Below are positions 27,133-36,785 of a DNA stretch of 64,000 nt, in pieces (within the stretch, counting starts at the first letter, position 1; every line of letters starts with the position of its first letter). The DNA is taken from contig NZ_VFMY01000001.1 of NCBI RefSeq assembly GCF_006715305.1, positions 4,526,001-4,590,000 on the forward strand, read 5' to 3'. The stretch is from Arthrobacter sp. SLBN-100 (lineage in GTDB: Bacteria > Actinomycetota > Actinomycetes > Actinomycetales > Micrococcaceae). The position numbers and the translations under genes were made by a program. Under the pieces are notes generated by a model that saw only the letters and a list, made by a program, of their open reading frames with translations, was not told the DNA's origin and did no database searches.

Positions 27133-28944
27133 GTGGTTACAAGACTGTCCCAGCTTTTCCTGCGCACGCTGCGTGAAGATCCCGTCGACGCCGAGGTGGC
27201 CAGCCACCGGCTTCTGGTCCGTGCGGGCTACATTCGCCGCGCTGCCCCCGGGATCTACACCTGGCTTCCGCTGGGGCTCAGCGTCCTGCGCAAGGTAGAG
27301 GCCATCATCCGCGAGGAAATGGCGAATATCGGAGCGCAGGAAGTCCACTTCCCGGCCCTCCTGCCGCGTGAACCCTACGAGGCCACCAACCGCTGGACAG
27401 AGTATGGCGAAGGCTTGTTCCGCCTCCAGGACCGCAAGGGCGCGGACTACCTGCTGGCCCCCACGCACGAGGAAATGTTCACGCTGCTGGTCAAGGACCT
27501 TTACTCCTCCTACAAGGACCTCCCGCTCAGCCTGTACCAGATCCAGAACAAGTACCGCGATGAGGCCCGCCCCCGGGCCGGCCTGCTGCGCGGGCGGGAG
27601 TTCATCATGAAGGACTCCTACTCCTTCGATGTCGACGACGCCGGCCTGGACGCCAGCTACGCTGCCCACCGCGGGGCCTACCTGCGCATCTTCGAGCGCC
27701 TCGGCCTGGAAGTCATCCCGGTCACCGCAACGGCGGGCGCCATGGGCGGGTCCAAGAGCGAAGAGTTCCTGCACCCGACGGATATCGGCGAGGACACCTT
27801 CGTCCGCTCCGCCGGCGGCTACGCAGCCAACGTTGAGGCCGTGACCACCGTTGCCCCGGCGGAAATCGACTTCACCGGCGCCCCCGCCGCCGAGGTGCTC
27901 GACACTCCGGATACCCCCACCATCGAAACGCTGGTGGCCGCAGCCAACCAGCTTGCACCCCGTTCGGAGGCTGACGGCGGTGCCTGGACCGGGGCGGATA
28001 CCCTCAAGAACGTTGTCCTCGCCGTCACCCTGCCCACCGGGGAACGCCAGCTTGTGGTCATCGGCCTCCCGGGCGACCGCGGGGTGGACCTGAAGCGCGT
28101 CGAAGCCAACATCGGATCCTTCCTGCCCATCGGCGGCGAGATCGGACTGGAAGCCGCGAACGATGACGACCTCAAGAAGCAGCCGCTCATCGTCAAGGGC
28201 TACCTCGGCCCCGGCCTGACGCTGGACGAACTGCTGCTGGGCACCGAAAGCGCCACAAACATCCTCTACCTGGTGGACCCCCGCATCGTCAGCGGCACCA
28301 CCTGGATCACCGGCGCCAATGAAGCAGGCAAGCACGTGTTCGGCCTCGTGGCCGGCCGCGACTTCACCTGGGACGGCGTCATCGAATGCACCGACGTCCG
28401 CGAAGGCGACCCCGCCCCGGACGGCTCCGGACCCCTGGAAACAGCCCGCGGCATTGAAATGGGCCACATCTTCCAGCTGGGCCGGAAGTACGCCGAAGCC
28501 CTGGAGCTGAAGGTCCTGGACCAGAACGGCAAGCAGGTCACGGTGACCATGGGTTCCTACGGTGTAGGCGTCACCCGCGCCGTGGCAGCACTGGCTGAAT
28601 CCAACCATGACGGCAAGGGCCTGGTCTGGCCCCGCGCTGTGGCACCCGCAGACGTCCACGTGGTGGCAGTGGGCAAGGGCGAGGACATCTTCGCCACCGC
28701 CGAGCAGCTGGCAGCGGACCTTGAAGCCGCAGGCCTTGAGGTCCTTCTTGACGACCGGCCCAAGGTCTCGCCGGGCGTCAAATTCGGCGACGCCGAACTC
28801 GTGGGCGTCCCCACCATCCTCGCCGTGGGCCGCGGCCTGGTGGACGGTGTGGTGGAAATCAAGGACCGCCGCAGCGGCGAAGCCGAGAATGTTGCCGTGG
28901 ACAAGGCAGTTGACTACGTGGTCAACGCCGTCCGCGCCTCCTGA
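27133..28944 (+). CDS. proS: Prolyl-tRNA synthetase
   Basis: A 603-aa class II synthetase that charges tRNA-Pro. The bacterial-type layout is visible: catalytic core with [20 protein letters not shown], class II motif 2 [21 protein letters not shown] split around residue 145, an inserted editing domain (about residues 230-390), then motif 3 GSYGVGVTR and a C-terminal anticodon-binding domain. The frame runs 46 codons upstream, but GTG 27133 ([11 protein letters not shown]) gives the family N-terminus. The next gene starts 8 bp after the stop. Confidence 0.96.
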   Translation: MVTRLSQLFLRTLREDPVDAEVASHRLLVRAGYIRRAAPGIYTWLPLGLSVLRKVEAIIREEMANIGAQEVHFPALLPREPYEATNRWTEYGEGLFRLQDRKGADYLLAPTHEEMFTLLVKDLYSSYKDLPLSLYQIQNKYRDEARPRAGLLRGREFIMKDSYSFDVDDAGLDASYAAHRGAYLRIFERLGLEVIPVTATAGAMGGSKSEEFLHPTDIGEDTFVRSAGGYAANVEAVTTVAPAEIDFTGAPAAEVLDTPDTPTIETLVAAANQLAPRSEADGGAWTGADTLKNVVLAVTLPTGERQLVVIGLPGDRGVDLKRVEANIGSFLPIGGEIGLEAANDDDLKKQPLIVKGYLGPGLTLDELLLGTESATNILYLVDPRIVSGTTWITGANEAGKHVFGLVAGRDFTWDGVIECTDVREGDPAPDGSGPLETARGIEMGHIFQLGRKYAEALELKVLDQNGKQVTVTMGSYGVGVTRAVAALAESNHDGKGLVWPRAVAPADVHVVAVGKGEDIFATAEQLAADLEAAGLEVLLDDRPKVSPGVKFGDAELVGVPTILAVGRGLVDGVVEIKDRRSGEAENVAVDKAVDYVVNAVRAS

Positions 28945-28952
28945 TCCTGGGA

Positions 28953-29756
28953 GTGCTCCCGGGGATTGAGTCCATCCAGCTCACCACGCTGGTCCTGATC
29001 GTGGTGGCCGGTTTCGCAGCGGGCTGGGTGGATGCCGTGGTGGGTGGGGGCGGGCTGATCCAGCTCCCCGCCCTGCTGCTGGTGCCTGGCATCACTCCCG
29101 TCCAGGCGCTGGCAACGAACAAGATGGGGTCCATTTTTGGTACCGCCACCAGCGCCGTCACGTATTACCGGCGGGTGGGACCGGACCTCCGGACCGCGGT
29201 GCCAATGGCAGTCATTGCCCTGGCCGGCAGTTTCGGTGGCGCTGTGCTTGCCGCCGCCTTGCCGTCCAGCGTCTTCAAACCCATCATCGTCGCCGCACTC
29301 GTGGCAGTGGCACTCTTCACGGCGCTGAGACCGGACGCCGGCCACATCACCGCGCTGCGGCACGAGGGCCACAAACACTATGTGGTGGCCTGCCTCATCG
29401 GCGCTGTGATCGGCTTCTATGACGGCCTTATTGGCCCGGGGACCGGTTCCTTCCTGGTCATCGCCCTGGTCTCGGCGATGGGGTACGCGTTCCTGGAAGC
29501 CAGTGCCAAGGCGAAGATCGTGAATATGGCAACCAACGCCGGCGCACTGCTGTTCTTCCTGCCGCACGGCTCCATCCTGTGGGCCCTGGGCCTGCTGCTC
29601 GGCGCAGCCAATATGGCCGGCGGATACCTTGGGGCACGGACGGCAGTGGCGCAGGGCAGCAGGTTTGTCCGCGTCGTCTTCCTCGTGGTGGTAGCTGCCC
29701 TCATCATCAAACTCGGCTTTGACGTCTGGCAGGAAAATTTCACCGGCCAGGGGTAA
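28953..29756 (+). CDS. TSUP (TauE/SafE) family sulfite/organosulfonate exporter-like permease
   Basis: A 267-aa membrane protein with about eight hydrophobic helices and two repeated DUF81 halves. The family motifs GWVDAVVGGGGLIQLPALLL and IGFYDGLIGPGTGSFL are clear. TauE/SafE proteins move sulfite, sulfoacetate or related anions; the substrate here is unknown. The GTG start 8 bp after proS implies read-through from proS. Confidence 0.92.
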   Translation: MLPGIESIQLTTLVLIVVAGFAAGWVDAVVGGGGLIQLPALLLVPGITPVQALATNKMGSIFGTATSAVTYYRRVGPDLRTAVPMAVIALAGSFGGAVLAAALPSSVFKPIIVAALVAVALFTALRPDAGHITALRHEGHKHYVVACLIGAVIGFYDGLIGPGTGSFLVIALVSAMGYAFLEASAKAKIVNMATNAGALLFFLPHGSILWALGLLLGAANMAGGYLGARTAVAQGSRFVRVVFLVVVAALIIKLGFDVWQENFTGQG

Positions 29757-29845
29757 GACGCGGCCAGGTAACCACACCAAATGCAGCGCGCACCAGGGGA
29801 GGCCAAGGCCTCGTGGCGGTGAGCGGCCGGGCGTAGCATGCAGGT

Positions 29846-31237
29846 ATGCCACACGGTGACGATGAGTACGCCAGTGCTTTATCCGCAGCGGCGGGTCATG
29901 TCACCGCGTGGCTTCGCAGCCTTCCTGACCGGCACGTCGGCCCCCGCCTGCCGGCCCAGGACCTCACCGGGGCGTTCGGCGGGCCGTTGCCAACCTCCGG
30001 CATGCCCGCGGCAGACGTCGTCGACCTCCTGGCCCGGACAGCCGAGCCCGGGCTTATGGCGATGCCGTCCGGCCGCTTCTTCGGTTGGGTCATAGGCGGG
30101 ACTTTGCCCGCAGCCCTCGCCTCTGACTGGCTGGTGAGCGCCTGGGACCAGAACGCATGCCTTCGCTACGCCACCCCCGCCATGGCAGCGGTGGAGGAAA
30201 GTGCCGGAACCTGGCTGCTTGAACTGCTGGGGCTTCCCGCCGGGTCCGACGTCGGCTTCGTCACCGGAGCCACGATGGCCAACTTCACCGGGCTGGCAGC
30301 CGGGCGCTGGCGGCTTCTCGCTGACGCCGGCTGCGACCTTGACCGTGACGGGTTGAGTGGCGCTCCCCGCGTCCGATGCTTCGTTGGCAGGGAGCGGCAC
30401 GACGCCGTCGACCTCGGCCTCCGGTATCTCGGGCTGGGCAGGCCCGTGAGGGTGGATGCCGATGACCAGGGACGTCTGATTCCCGGAGCCTTGGAAGCTG
30501 CACTGGCTGAAGGCACCGGGCCGGCCCTCGTCTGCCTGCAGGCAGGGAACCTCCATTCCGGCGCCTTTGATCCATTCCCTGACGCCATCCGCATCGCCCG
30601 GAAGCACGGCGCCTGGGTCCACGTCGACGGCGCTTTCGGCCTCTGGGCGGCCGCGGCCCCGGGCCTGCGCCATCTGACGCGCGGCTACGAAGACGCCGAT
30701 TCGTGGGGGACCGACGCGCACAAGACCCTGAACGTTCCCTACGACTGCGGCATCGCGATCGTGCGGGACGCGTCCGCCCTCCGGTCCGCGATGGGCCTGC
30801 ACACCAGCTACCTCATCCAGGACGCCGAAGGGCCGGGAGACCCGTTTGAGAAAGTTCCCGAGCTGTCACGCCGGGCCCGGGGCGTGCCGGTGTGGGCGGC
30901 ACTGAAGAGCCTGGGCCGCGACGGCGTGGCAGCCCAGGTGCAGGGGTTGGCGGCCGCCGCCTCGGCGATCGCGGCAGGGCTGGCGGAGTTGGACGGAGTG
31001 GAGGTGCTGAACGACGTCGAGTACACCCAGGTGAGCGTGGCGTTCGGCGACGACGCCACCACCCGCGCTGTCACAGCCCGGATTATCGAGGACGGCAGGG
31101 TGTGGATGTCCGGCTCCCGATGGCGCGACCGGGACATCCTGCGGGTGTCCGTAAGTAACTGGCAGACAGCGGAGGACGAGGTGGCCACTGCCGTTGCTGC
31201 CGTCGGTTCCGCCCTTGCTGCAGTGCGGGGTGCTTGA
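29846..31237 (+). CDS. PLP-dependent group II decarboxylase family protein
   Basis: A 463-aa fold-type I PLP enzyme of the glutamate/aromatic amino-acid decarboxylase family. HVDGAFGLWAAA holds the PLP-ring Asp and Ala, and the Schiff-base lysine is Lys293 in TDAHKTLNVPYDCG. Substrate-determining regions do not match GadB or aromatic decarboxylases clearly, so tyrosine, glutamate, aspartate or a non-decarboxylase lyase role are all open. It is monocistronic and convergent with the phosphotransferase gene. Confidence 0.88.
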   Translation: MPHGDDEYASALSAAAGHVTAWLRSLPDRHVGPRLPAQDLTGAFGGPLPTSGMPAADVVDLLARTAEPGLMAMPSGRFFGWVIGGTLPAALASDWLVSAWDQNACLRYATPAMAAVEESAGTWLLELLGLPAGSDVGFVTGATMANFTGLAAGRWRLLADAGCDLDRDGLSGAPRVRCFVGRERHDAVDLGLRYLGLGRPVRVDADDQGRLIPGALEAALAEGTGPALVCLQAGNLHSGAFDPFPDAIRIARKHGAWVHVDGAFGLWAAAAPGLRHLTRGYEDADSWGTDAHKTLNVPYDCGIAIVRDASALRSAMGLHTSYLIQDAEGPGDPFEKVPELSRRARGVPVWAALKSLGRDGVAAQVQGLAAAASAIAAGLAELDGVEVLNDVEYTQVSVAFGDDATTRAVTARIIEDGRVWMSGSRWRDRDILRVSVSNWQTAEDEVATAVAAVGSALAAVRGA

Positions 31238-31251
31238 TCAACTGAAGGATT

Positions 31252-32289
31252 TCAGCGGACGCCCGCGGCCTCGCCGGGCTCCGGCAGGCGGTGGGCCGGG
31301 GGAAGCCCGTCCAGGGTCCTGCCGGCGAGCGTGCTGGCCACCCAAAGGGAGCGGGCCAGGTCGCCTCCATGGTCCGGCTTGCCCGCATATCCCAAGGCGT
31401 TTGCCACTTCCCGGGCGATTCCCCACTGCCGGGCTACGTCCGGGTCCAGGCCCGCCGCAGAGCTGAACTCGGCGCAGCGCCCGCGCAGACCGGCGGCAGG
31501 GTGGTCCAACGGCAAATCGGACAGGCGGTTCCACAGCAGCGGCGCCACGGCAAACTCCGGCTCCCCGATCATCGGCTGGGGATCGATGGCGGCGTAAGCG
31601 GCCGTCGGACATCCAGAGGCTGAAGTGGCCGGCCGTGCCAGGACGTTGAGGTAGTGCAGGTCCGTGTGGACCAGGGCATCGCGCGCCGAACGCCGTCCCA
31701 CCGCACCCCGGGTCTGGCACACCTCCAGGGCGGCCTCGAGGAGCCACCGGGGGAAGGGGCGCCCCAGCTGTTCCCAGTCCGCAGGCAAGTCATCGCTCCA
31801 TTGCTCCGCCCGTGCGGCGATGTGCTCGAACTCAAACCACTGTGGCCGGTCATCGGGGGTAAGGCTAAGCTGCCGCACCAGGCCAGCCCAGACCACCACG
31901 GCGTCTTCCATGGGCACGGTGGTGAGCGAGCGTTCGCCGTCGAGCCGTTCCAGGAGCATGGCGCAGGTGCCGGCGTCGGAGGCGAGCAGCGCTACCGCAC
32001 CCCGGCCCTGCCAGAGGGCCAGGGCGTGCCGCTCAACCCGGGCTTCGTCGTGCGGAAAGGCGATTTTGAGGGCAGCCGGGGCCCCGTCCTGCTGCCGCAC
32101 CGGGATGACTATTGCGCCGTGGCCGTTCCAGGGCAGCGCCCCGGGGAGCAGGTCCGGGGTTAGCTGCCAGTTCTCCAGGCGGCCCTGGATGAGGTCCGGC
32201 AGGGACGCGAGCCATGCGCGCCCGGCACTGCTGCGGGTGTAACGGGCAGTGAGGTCCGGAGGGATGGGTACTACCGCTGGCTGGCTCAT
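31252..32289 (-). CDS. Aminoglycoside/hydroxyurea phosphotransferase family protein, APH(6)-like
   Basis: A 345-aa protein kinase-like enzyme of the APH(6)/Hur family. Conserved segments are ALKIAFPHDEARVERHALAL (ATP lysine and C-helix Glu), VHTDLHYLNVL (Brenner motif with catalytic Asp) and AIDPQPMIGEPEFAVAPLLW (metal-binding Asp). Known members phosphorylate streptomycin at position 6 or hydroxyurea. Chromosomal homologues in soil actinobacteria are common, and resistance cannot be assumed from sequence. Confidence 0.88.
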   Translation of the reverse strand: MSQPAVVPIPPDLTARYTRSSAGRAWLASLPDLIQGRLENWQLTPDLLPGALPWNGHGAIVIPVRQQDGAPAALKIAFPHDEARVERHALALWQGRGAVALLASDAGTCAMLLERLDGERSLTTVPMEDAVVVWAGLVRQLSLTPDDRPQWFEFEHIAARAEQWSDDLPADWEQLGRPFPRWLLEAALEVCQTRGAVGRRSARDALVHTDLHYLNVLARPATSASGCPTAAYAAIDPQPMIGEPEFAVAPLLWNRLSDLPLDHPAAGLRGRCAEFSSAAGLDPDVARQWGIAREVANALGYAGKPDHGGDLARSLWVASTLAGRTLDGLPPAHRLPEPGEAAGVR

Positions 32290-32336
32290 CAGTCCCAGCC
32301 TAAGTCCATGGGAGCGGCCCGTACCGCAGGCCCCTT

Positions 32337-33065
32337 TCAGACCACGCCCGTGGCCCCCAGCAGGTTGCCGATGGTGAAGGTGGCGGCGAGGGCAAGTGCT
32401 CCGCCCACCACCACCCGGACGGCAGCCCGGAACCTGGAACCGCCGCCGATCCAGGCACCCACTGCTCCCGTCAGTGCCAATGCCAGGAGCACTGCTACGA
32501 AGGTGACCGGAACCCGGACTTCCGCCGACGGGAGAAGGATGGCCAGCATGGGCAGCGTTGCCCCGATCACGAAGGCCACCGCCGAGGCAAAAGCGGCATG
32601 CCAGGGGCTGACGATATCGTCCTCGTCAATGTTGAGCTCAGCGGAAAGGTGTGCCGCGAGGGCGTCGTGCGCGGTCAGCTCCGCCGCCACTTGTCCGGCC
32701 GTTTCCTCGCTGAGGCCCTTGGCCTGGTAGATCGCTGTGAGTTCTGCCAGTTCCACTTCAGGTTCTTCGGCCAGCTCACGCCGTTCCTTTTCGATCAGCG
32801 CTTTTTGGCTGTCGCTTTGGCTGCTGACCGAGACGTACTCGCCAAGCGCCATGGACACGGCGCCACCCACCAGCCCGGCTGCTCCTGCCGCAAGGATCGG
32901 GCCGGACGCGGAAGTTGCTCCGGCGACGCCCACCACGATAGCGGCCACGGACACAATCCCGTCGTTGGCGCCCAGGACGCCGGCGCGCAGCCAGTTCAGG
33001 CGATGCGCCAGGTCGTTGCGGTGGGGTTCGTTGTCATGGAAGGAGGATGCGCCCGCGGTGTCCAT
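32337..33065 (-). CDS. VIT1/CCC1 family iron/manganese transporter
   Basis: A 242-aa membrane protein of the vacuolar iron transporter family. NWLRAGVLGANDGIVSVAAI begins helix 1; GGAVSMALGEYVSVSSQSD and the acidic cytoplasmic segment with several Glu (ERRELAEEPEVELAELTAIY) follow. These acids bind metal in plant VIT1. Five hydrophobic segments are visible. The frame starts at 33104, but ATG 33065 (MDTAGASSFHDNEPHRNDL) gives the family-like N-terminus. Confidence 0.9.
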   Translation of the reverse strand: MDTAGASSFHDNEPHRNDLAHRLNWLRAGVLGANDGIVSVAAIVVGVAGATSASGPILAAGAAGLVGGAVSMALGEYVSVSSQSDSQKALIEKERRELAEEPEVELAELTAIYQAKGLSEETAGQVAAELTAHDALAAHLSAELNIDEDDIVSPWHAAFASAVAFVIGATLPMLAILLPSAEVRVPVTFVAVLLALALTGAVGAWIGGGSRFRAAVRVVVGGALALAATFTIGNLLGATGVV

Positions 33066-33148
33066 CCCTACAGCAAACCATCCGGCGCCCCGGTCTGCCA
33101 GCACCGGGGGAGAAAGCGAAATCGTTCCTTGTGCCGGGGGACGCGCGC

Positions 33149-33290
33149 CCCATCACTGGGGCAGTTGCGGAAGCTGCCCCTCGTCCAGGCGGGACGCCGA
33201 GTGCCATCACGAAGTGCGGAAGCTGCCCCTCACCCAGGAGAACGACGTGACCCATCACTGGGGCAGTTGCGGAAGCTGCCCCTCGTCCAG
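33149..33290. repeat. Cluster of three about 50-bp repeats spanning the end of the DUF4439 gene
   Basis: A 40-bp sequence at 33149-33188 is repeated identically at 33251-33290, 102 bp away, with a diverged middle copy at 33204-33237. Each contains CATCAC and GCGGAAGCTGCCCCTC. The outer copies can fold as GGGGCAG-N9-CTGCCCC. The copy at 33251 supplies the last codons and stop of the minus-strand DUF4439 gene, while the other two fill the gap up to the VIT gene. Confidence 0.85.
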
Positions 33291-34427
33291 CACAAGGCCC
33301 GGTAGCGGATTCGTGCCGGCGCCCCAATGCTGTGCGCGTCGCGCTGCTGCCTGGAGGGCCGACAGGGCCCAGGTCCGGGTGGCCCCGTCAGCCAGCGCCA
33401 CAACGTCACCGTAGGACGGCAAGGTGTCAGCTTCCAGGCCGGCAAGTCCGGCCGCGGGAGCCCCGAGGAACCCCGGGTCCAGGACGTACCCGGGTGGTTG
33501 CGGTGGCAGCGTCCCGCACTTCACCAGCGCATACTCTTCGGCCTGTGCGGCCAGCTCCTGGTGCTGCGCCAGGAATTCCGACGCCGGGCCGGCGGCTTCC
33601 GGAGGAAGGCGGCTGAGCGCTGCCTGGTAGCCGTACACGGTCTCCAGTTCAGCGCCAGCGGCTGTGACGAGGGCGGTCCCCAACCTGGCGCCTGCAGCCG
33701 GAGGGGTGGCCGGGCATGCGGAGGCTGGCGGCTCCATCTCTTGCAGCTTTGTCTCTTGGGGCTCTGTCTCTCGGGACTCCGCCGCTTGGGCCTGTGCTTC
33801 CTGGCCCCGTGCAGCTTCTTGGCCCGGTGCGTCGGGCGCCCCAAGCCGTTCGGCTGCAAGGAGTTGTGCCGTTCCGGCGCCGGCCAGCAGCCGTGCCATT
33901 CCGCCGTCGGCCGTTTCTGCGTCCTTGAGGCGTTGCCGGCCGCTGGCGGCGAGGTCTGCTGCGAATTCCGCCACTGTTGCCTTGGCAGCGGAACTCGAGG
34001 CAGGAGCACCGGGGGATGGGGGAGCGGCAGAGGGGCGAACCCCCGCTGACGAGGGTGACACTGTGGCCGATTCTGTTGGGCCGGGGGAGGCTGCATTTCG
34101 GTGCAGCAGCAGCGCCCGGGCCTGGATGGTCAGCAACGTCACAACCTCGTCAATAGCGTCCCCCGCCGGAGCGCCGGCCGCACCGCCCATTCCGGAAGCG
34201 GCCAGTTCCTGCCCGGCGGAACGCAGTTCCAGGGCCTCCTCCAGCGCGGCTGCCCGGGCCCGTTCGGAGAAGGGTGGTTCCGCAGGAGCAGGCGGTTCAG
34301 GCGGGATCAGGGCGAAACCCAAGCTGAGGACAAGAAGGGCCGCGAGCGAAAAAACGGCGTACCGGAAATAGCGCATCCGCGGGCGGTTTTCCTGGTTGTC
34401 GTCTTTCACAACAGACCATGGTGTCAT
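33255..34427 (-). CDS. DUF4439 (ferritin-like) domain membrane-anchored protein
   Basis: A 390-aa protein with an N-terminal membrane anchor or signal (about residues 20-42, YAVFSLAALLVLSLGFALIP), a long Ala/Ser/Pro/Gln/Glu-rich region and a C-terminal four-helix DUF4439 domain (ALVTAAGAELETVYGYQAAL, then ASEFLAQHQELAAQAEEYAL). DUF4439 is ferritin-like, but metal binding is unproven. Near residues 215-240 there is a GQEAARGQEAQAQ-type stretch. ATG 34376 (MRYFRYAV) is an alternative start. The final EGQLPQLPQ and the stop codon come from a repeat unit shared with the intergenic region. Confidence 0.85.
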   Translation of the reverse strand: MTPWSVVKDDNQENRPRMRYFRYAVFSLAALLVLSLGFALIPPEPPAPAEPPFSERARAAALEEALELRSAGQELAASGMGGAAGAPAGDAIDEVVTLLTIQARALLLHRNAASPGPTESATVSPSSAGVRPSAAPPSPGAPASSSAAKATVAEFAADLAASGRQRLKDAETADGGMARLLAGAGTAQLLAAERLGAPDAPGQEAARGQEAQAQAAESRETEPQETKLQEMEPPASACPATPPAAGARLGTALVTAAGAELETVYGYQAALSRLPPEAAGPASEFLAQHQELAAQAEEYALVKCGTLPPQPPGYVLDPGFLGAPAAGLAGLEADTLPSYGDVVALADGATRTWALSALQAAARRAQHWGAGTNPLPGLVLDEGQLPQLPQ

Positions 34428-34515
34428 GTCGAGGGGGAATCGCCGTGCACCAATGAACCAGTAAAATAGCTACGCTAGTACACACAACATCATCTATAGG
34501 GAGGCGGCCGGCATC

Positions 34516-35124
34516 ATGAGCAATGCAGAAGCCACGGCTTCATCAGACCATACCGGAACGGGTAAGGCTGAGGCCGCACACAATCCGGAAGCTGCACGGC
34601 TCAGGGCGCTCCTTGAACCCTCGGTGCGGGCCAACCGCCTGTACTTGGAGGACGTGGCGATCCTTCCCGGATCCCACCGCGTGGTCCACGTGGTGGTGGA
34701 CCTGCCGCAGGAGGAGACCGGCGGGGTGAGCCTTGATGTCATTGCCGACATCTCCAAAGTACTCTCCGACGTTTTGGACAACGATCCCGGTGACGACGGC
34801 CGCCCCTACGATCTTGAAGTCTCCTCGCCGGGCGTCGGGCGCCCGCTTACGGAGCCGCGCCACTGGCATCGCGCCAAGGGCCGGATGGTGAAGGTCAACG
34901 TCCTGCAGGGCGATAACGTGACAGGCCGCATCCAGGCCGTGGACCAGGCCGGCGTGACCATCGTGCCCGAGATCGCGGTCAAAAAGGGGATGAAGCCCAA
35001 GCAGGGTGATCCCATCAAGCTTCCTTTCGACAGGATCCGCAACGGAAAAGTCGAGATCGAATTCAGCCACCTCCACGAGGACGGTCTGGAACCTGAACAC
35101 AATGGACCTTCTGAGGAGGCCTGA
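34516..35124 (+). CDS. rimP: Ribosome maturation factor
   Basis: A 202-aa RimP, needed for late assembly of the 30S subunit. The N-terminal alpha/beta domain shows [19 protein letters not shown] and [20 protein letters not shown]; an SH3-like domain follows. About 25 hydrophilic residues precede the conserved core. GGGAGG lies upstream of ATG 34516. It overlaps nusA by one base, opening the rimP-nusA-ylxR-infB operon. Confidence 0.95.
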   Translation: MSNAEATASSDHTGTGKAEAAHNPEAARLRALLEPSVRANRLYLEDVAILPGSHRVVHVVVDLPQEETGGVSLDVIADISKVLSDVLDNDPGDDGRPYDLEVSSPGVGRPLTEPRHWHRAKGRMVKVNVLQGDNVTGRIQAVDQAGVTIVPEIAVKKGMKPKQGDPIKLPFDRIRNGKVEIEFSHLHEDGLEPEHNGPSEEA

Positions 35125-36104
35125 TGGATATTGACATGAGCGCACTGAGACTTCTGGAGCGTGAGCGTGAAATCCCGCTGGACCTCCTGATCCCCACCAT
35201 TGAGCAGGCGCTCCTGGTGGCCTACCACAAGTCGCCCGGCGCCTTCGAGAAGGCCCGCGCGGAACTGGACCGGAAGAGCGGCCACGTCACCATCTGGGCC
35301 GTGGAGATTGACGACGACGGCGCCCCCATCGGCGAGTTCGAGCACACCCCGGAGGGCTTCGGCCGCATCGCTGCCAGCACCGCACGGCAGATCATCCTGC
35401 AGCGGCTCCGCGACGTCGAGGACGACAACGTGCTGGGCGAGTTCAAGGGCCGTGAAGGCGAACTCGTTGCCGGCACCATCCAGCAGGGCCATAACCCGCA
35501 CATGGTCCAGGTCAACCTGGGCGCCGTTGAAGCGCTCCTGCCCCCGCCCGAACAGGTGCCGGGGGAGAAGTACCTTCACGGCAACCGCCTGCGCGCCCTG
35601 GTGATCGACGTGCACCGCGGCTCCAAGGGCCCGTCCGTCACGCTGTCCCGGTCCCATCCGGGGCTCGTCCGGAAGCTCTTCGAACTGGAAGTCCCCGAGA
35701 TCGCCGACCGCTCCGTCGAGATCGTTGCGCTGGCCCGGGAAGCCGGCCACCGCACCAAGATCGCCGTCAAGGCCAACACCCCCGGCATCAACGCCAAGGG
35801 TGCCTGCATCGGTGAAATGGGTTCCCGGGTTCGGGCAGTGATGACGGAACTGAACGACGAAAAGATTGACATTGTCGACTTCAGCGAGAACCCGGCCACC
35901 TTCATCGCCAGCGCCCTGTCGCCGTCGAGGGTGAATTCGGTCACCATCACCGATGAAGCCACACGTTCCGCCCGCGTGGTGGTTCCCGATTACCAGCTTT
36001 CCCTGGCCATCGGCAAGGAGGGCCAAAACGCCCGCCTGGCGGCCAAGCTGACCGGCTGGCGCATCGATATCGTTTCCGACGCAGCCGCCACCCGCGAAAA
36101 CTAG
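35124..36104 (+). CDS. nusA: Transcription termination/antitermination factor NusA
   Basis: A 326-aa NusA with an N-terminal RNA-polymerase-binding domain ([20 protein letters not shown]), an S1 domain (about residues 110-180) and two KH domains ([18 protein letters not shown] and [19 protein letters not shown]). It lacks the C-terminal acidic repeats of E. coli NusA, as is normal for actinobacteria. It regulates pausing and termination. Start and rimP stop overlap as TGATG. Confidence 0.96.
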   Translation: MDIDMSALRLLEREREIPLDLLIPTIEQALLVAYHKSPGAFEKARAELDRKSGHVTIWAVEIDDDGAPIGEFEHTPEGFGRIAASTARQIILQRLRDVEDDNVLGEFKGREGELVAGTIQQGHNPHMVQVNLGAVEALLPPPEQVPGEKYLHGNRLRALVIDVHRGSKGPSVTLSRSHPGLVRKLFELEVPEIADRSVEIVALAREAGHRTKIAVKANTPGINAKGACIGEMGSRVRAVMTELNDEKIDIVDFSENPATFIASALSPSRVNSVTITDEATRSARVVVPDYQLSLAIGKEGQNARLAAKLTGWRIDIVSDAAATREN

Positions 36105-36294
36105 GCCGTCCCCGTCCCGGGGCGGCCACGCCGGGACTGCATCGCGGTTTCGGGCAGAATGGCCCGGAGGGGCTAGAATAGAAAAGGCCGCGCCCAACGG
36201 CCGGCAGCCGTGTGCCTCGAGCATGCCCCTTCCGCTGACACAGCGGAGGCCAGGCATTCCCGGGGCAGCAGATATGAATGTCAGGAAGATGACC

Positions 36295-36633
36295 GTGGCA
36301 GTACTTTCCACCGGGAATCAACCGGAGCGCACCTGCATCGGATGCCGGAAGAAGGGCCTGCGGTCTGAATTGCTCCGGCTCGTCGCCGACGGCAGCGGGT
36401 CAACCGCTGTCCTGGTGGATGAACGACGCCGGCTGGCTGGCCGGGGTGCTTGGCTGCACCCCAGCGAATCGTGCCTGGCTCTGGCGATCAAACGGCGGGC
36501 TTTCGGACGTGCCCTTCCGGGCGCAACCGGAACTGCCGCCGTTGAACACTGGATCAAGCCGGAAACGAACGTTGCAGGCACCACGGCAACTGCAACACCA
36601 ACCGTCCAACCTGAAAGCGGGTCAGAAATCTGA
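36295..36633 (+). CDS. ylxR: YlxR (DUF448) family RNA-binding/nucleoid protein
   Basis: A small protein whose core [20 protein letters not shown] and [20 protein letters not shown] match YlxR. The family binds RNA or nucleoid and in Bacillus has been linked to regulation and RNase P. The frame is open from 36223, with ATGs at 36274 and 36289, but GTG 36295 has AGGAAG at the right distance (6 nt) and is preferred (112 aa). It lies between nusA and infB as in most Gram-positive bacteria. The Thr/Ala-rich tail is not conserved. Confidence 0.85.
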   Translation: MAVLSTGNQPERTCIGCRKKGLRSELLRLVADGSGSTAVLVDERRRLAGRGAWLHPSESCLALAIKRRAFGRALPGATGTAAVEHWIKPETNVAGTTATATPTVQPESGSEI

Positions 36634-36785
36634 TGGAAACCCGATGAGTTCCCAGCGATGAGTGCGTAACGATGACAACTTTGTTGCGCTCTGCAATGGG
36701 CCCTTCCGCAGTAATCGCGGCTGGGGCCCGCAGTAAGAAGTAGACGGTTCGTGCCTGGCTCGGTGCGGACCGAGACAGGAGAAAT

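Noticed and set aside
26856..27167. A 103-codon minus-strand frame in the ABC-proS gap
   Set aside because: It covers the inverted repeat and the proS start, has no ribosome site and no recognisable content.
33149..33290. A CRISPR array
   Set aside because: Only three copies, the middle one diverged, with unequal spacing (54 and 48 bp), one copy inside a coding sequence and no cas genes.
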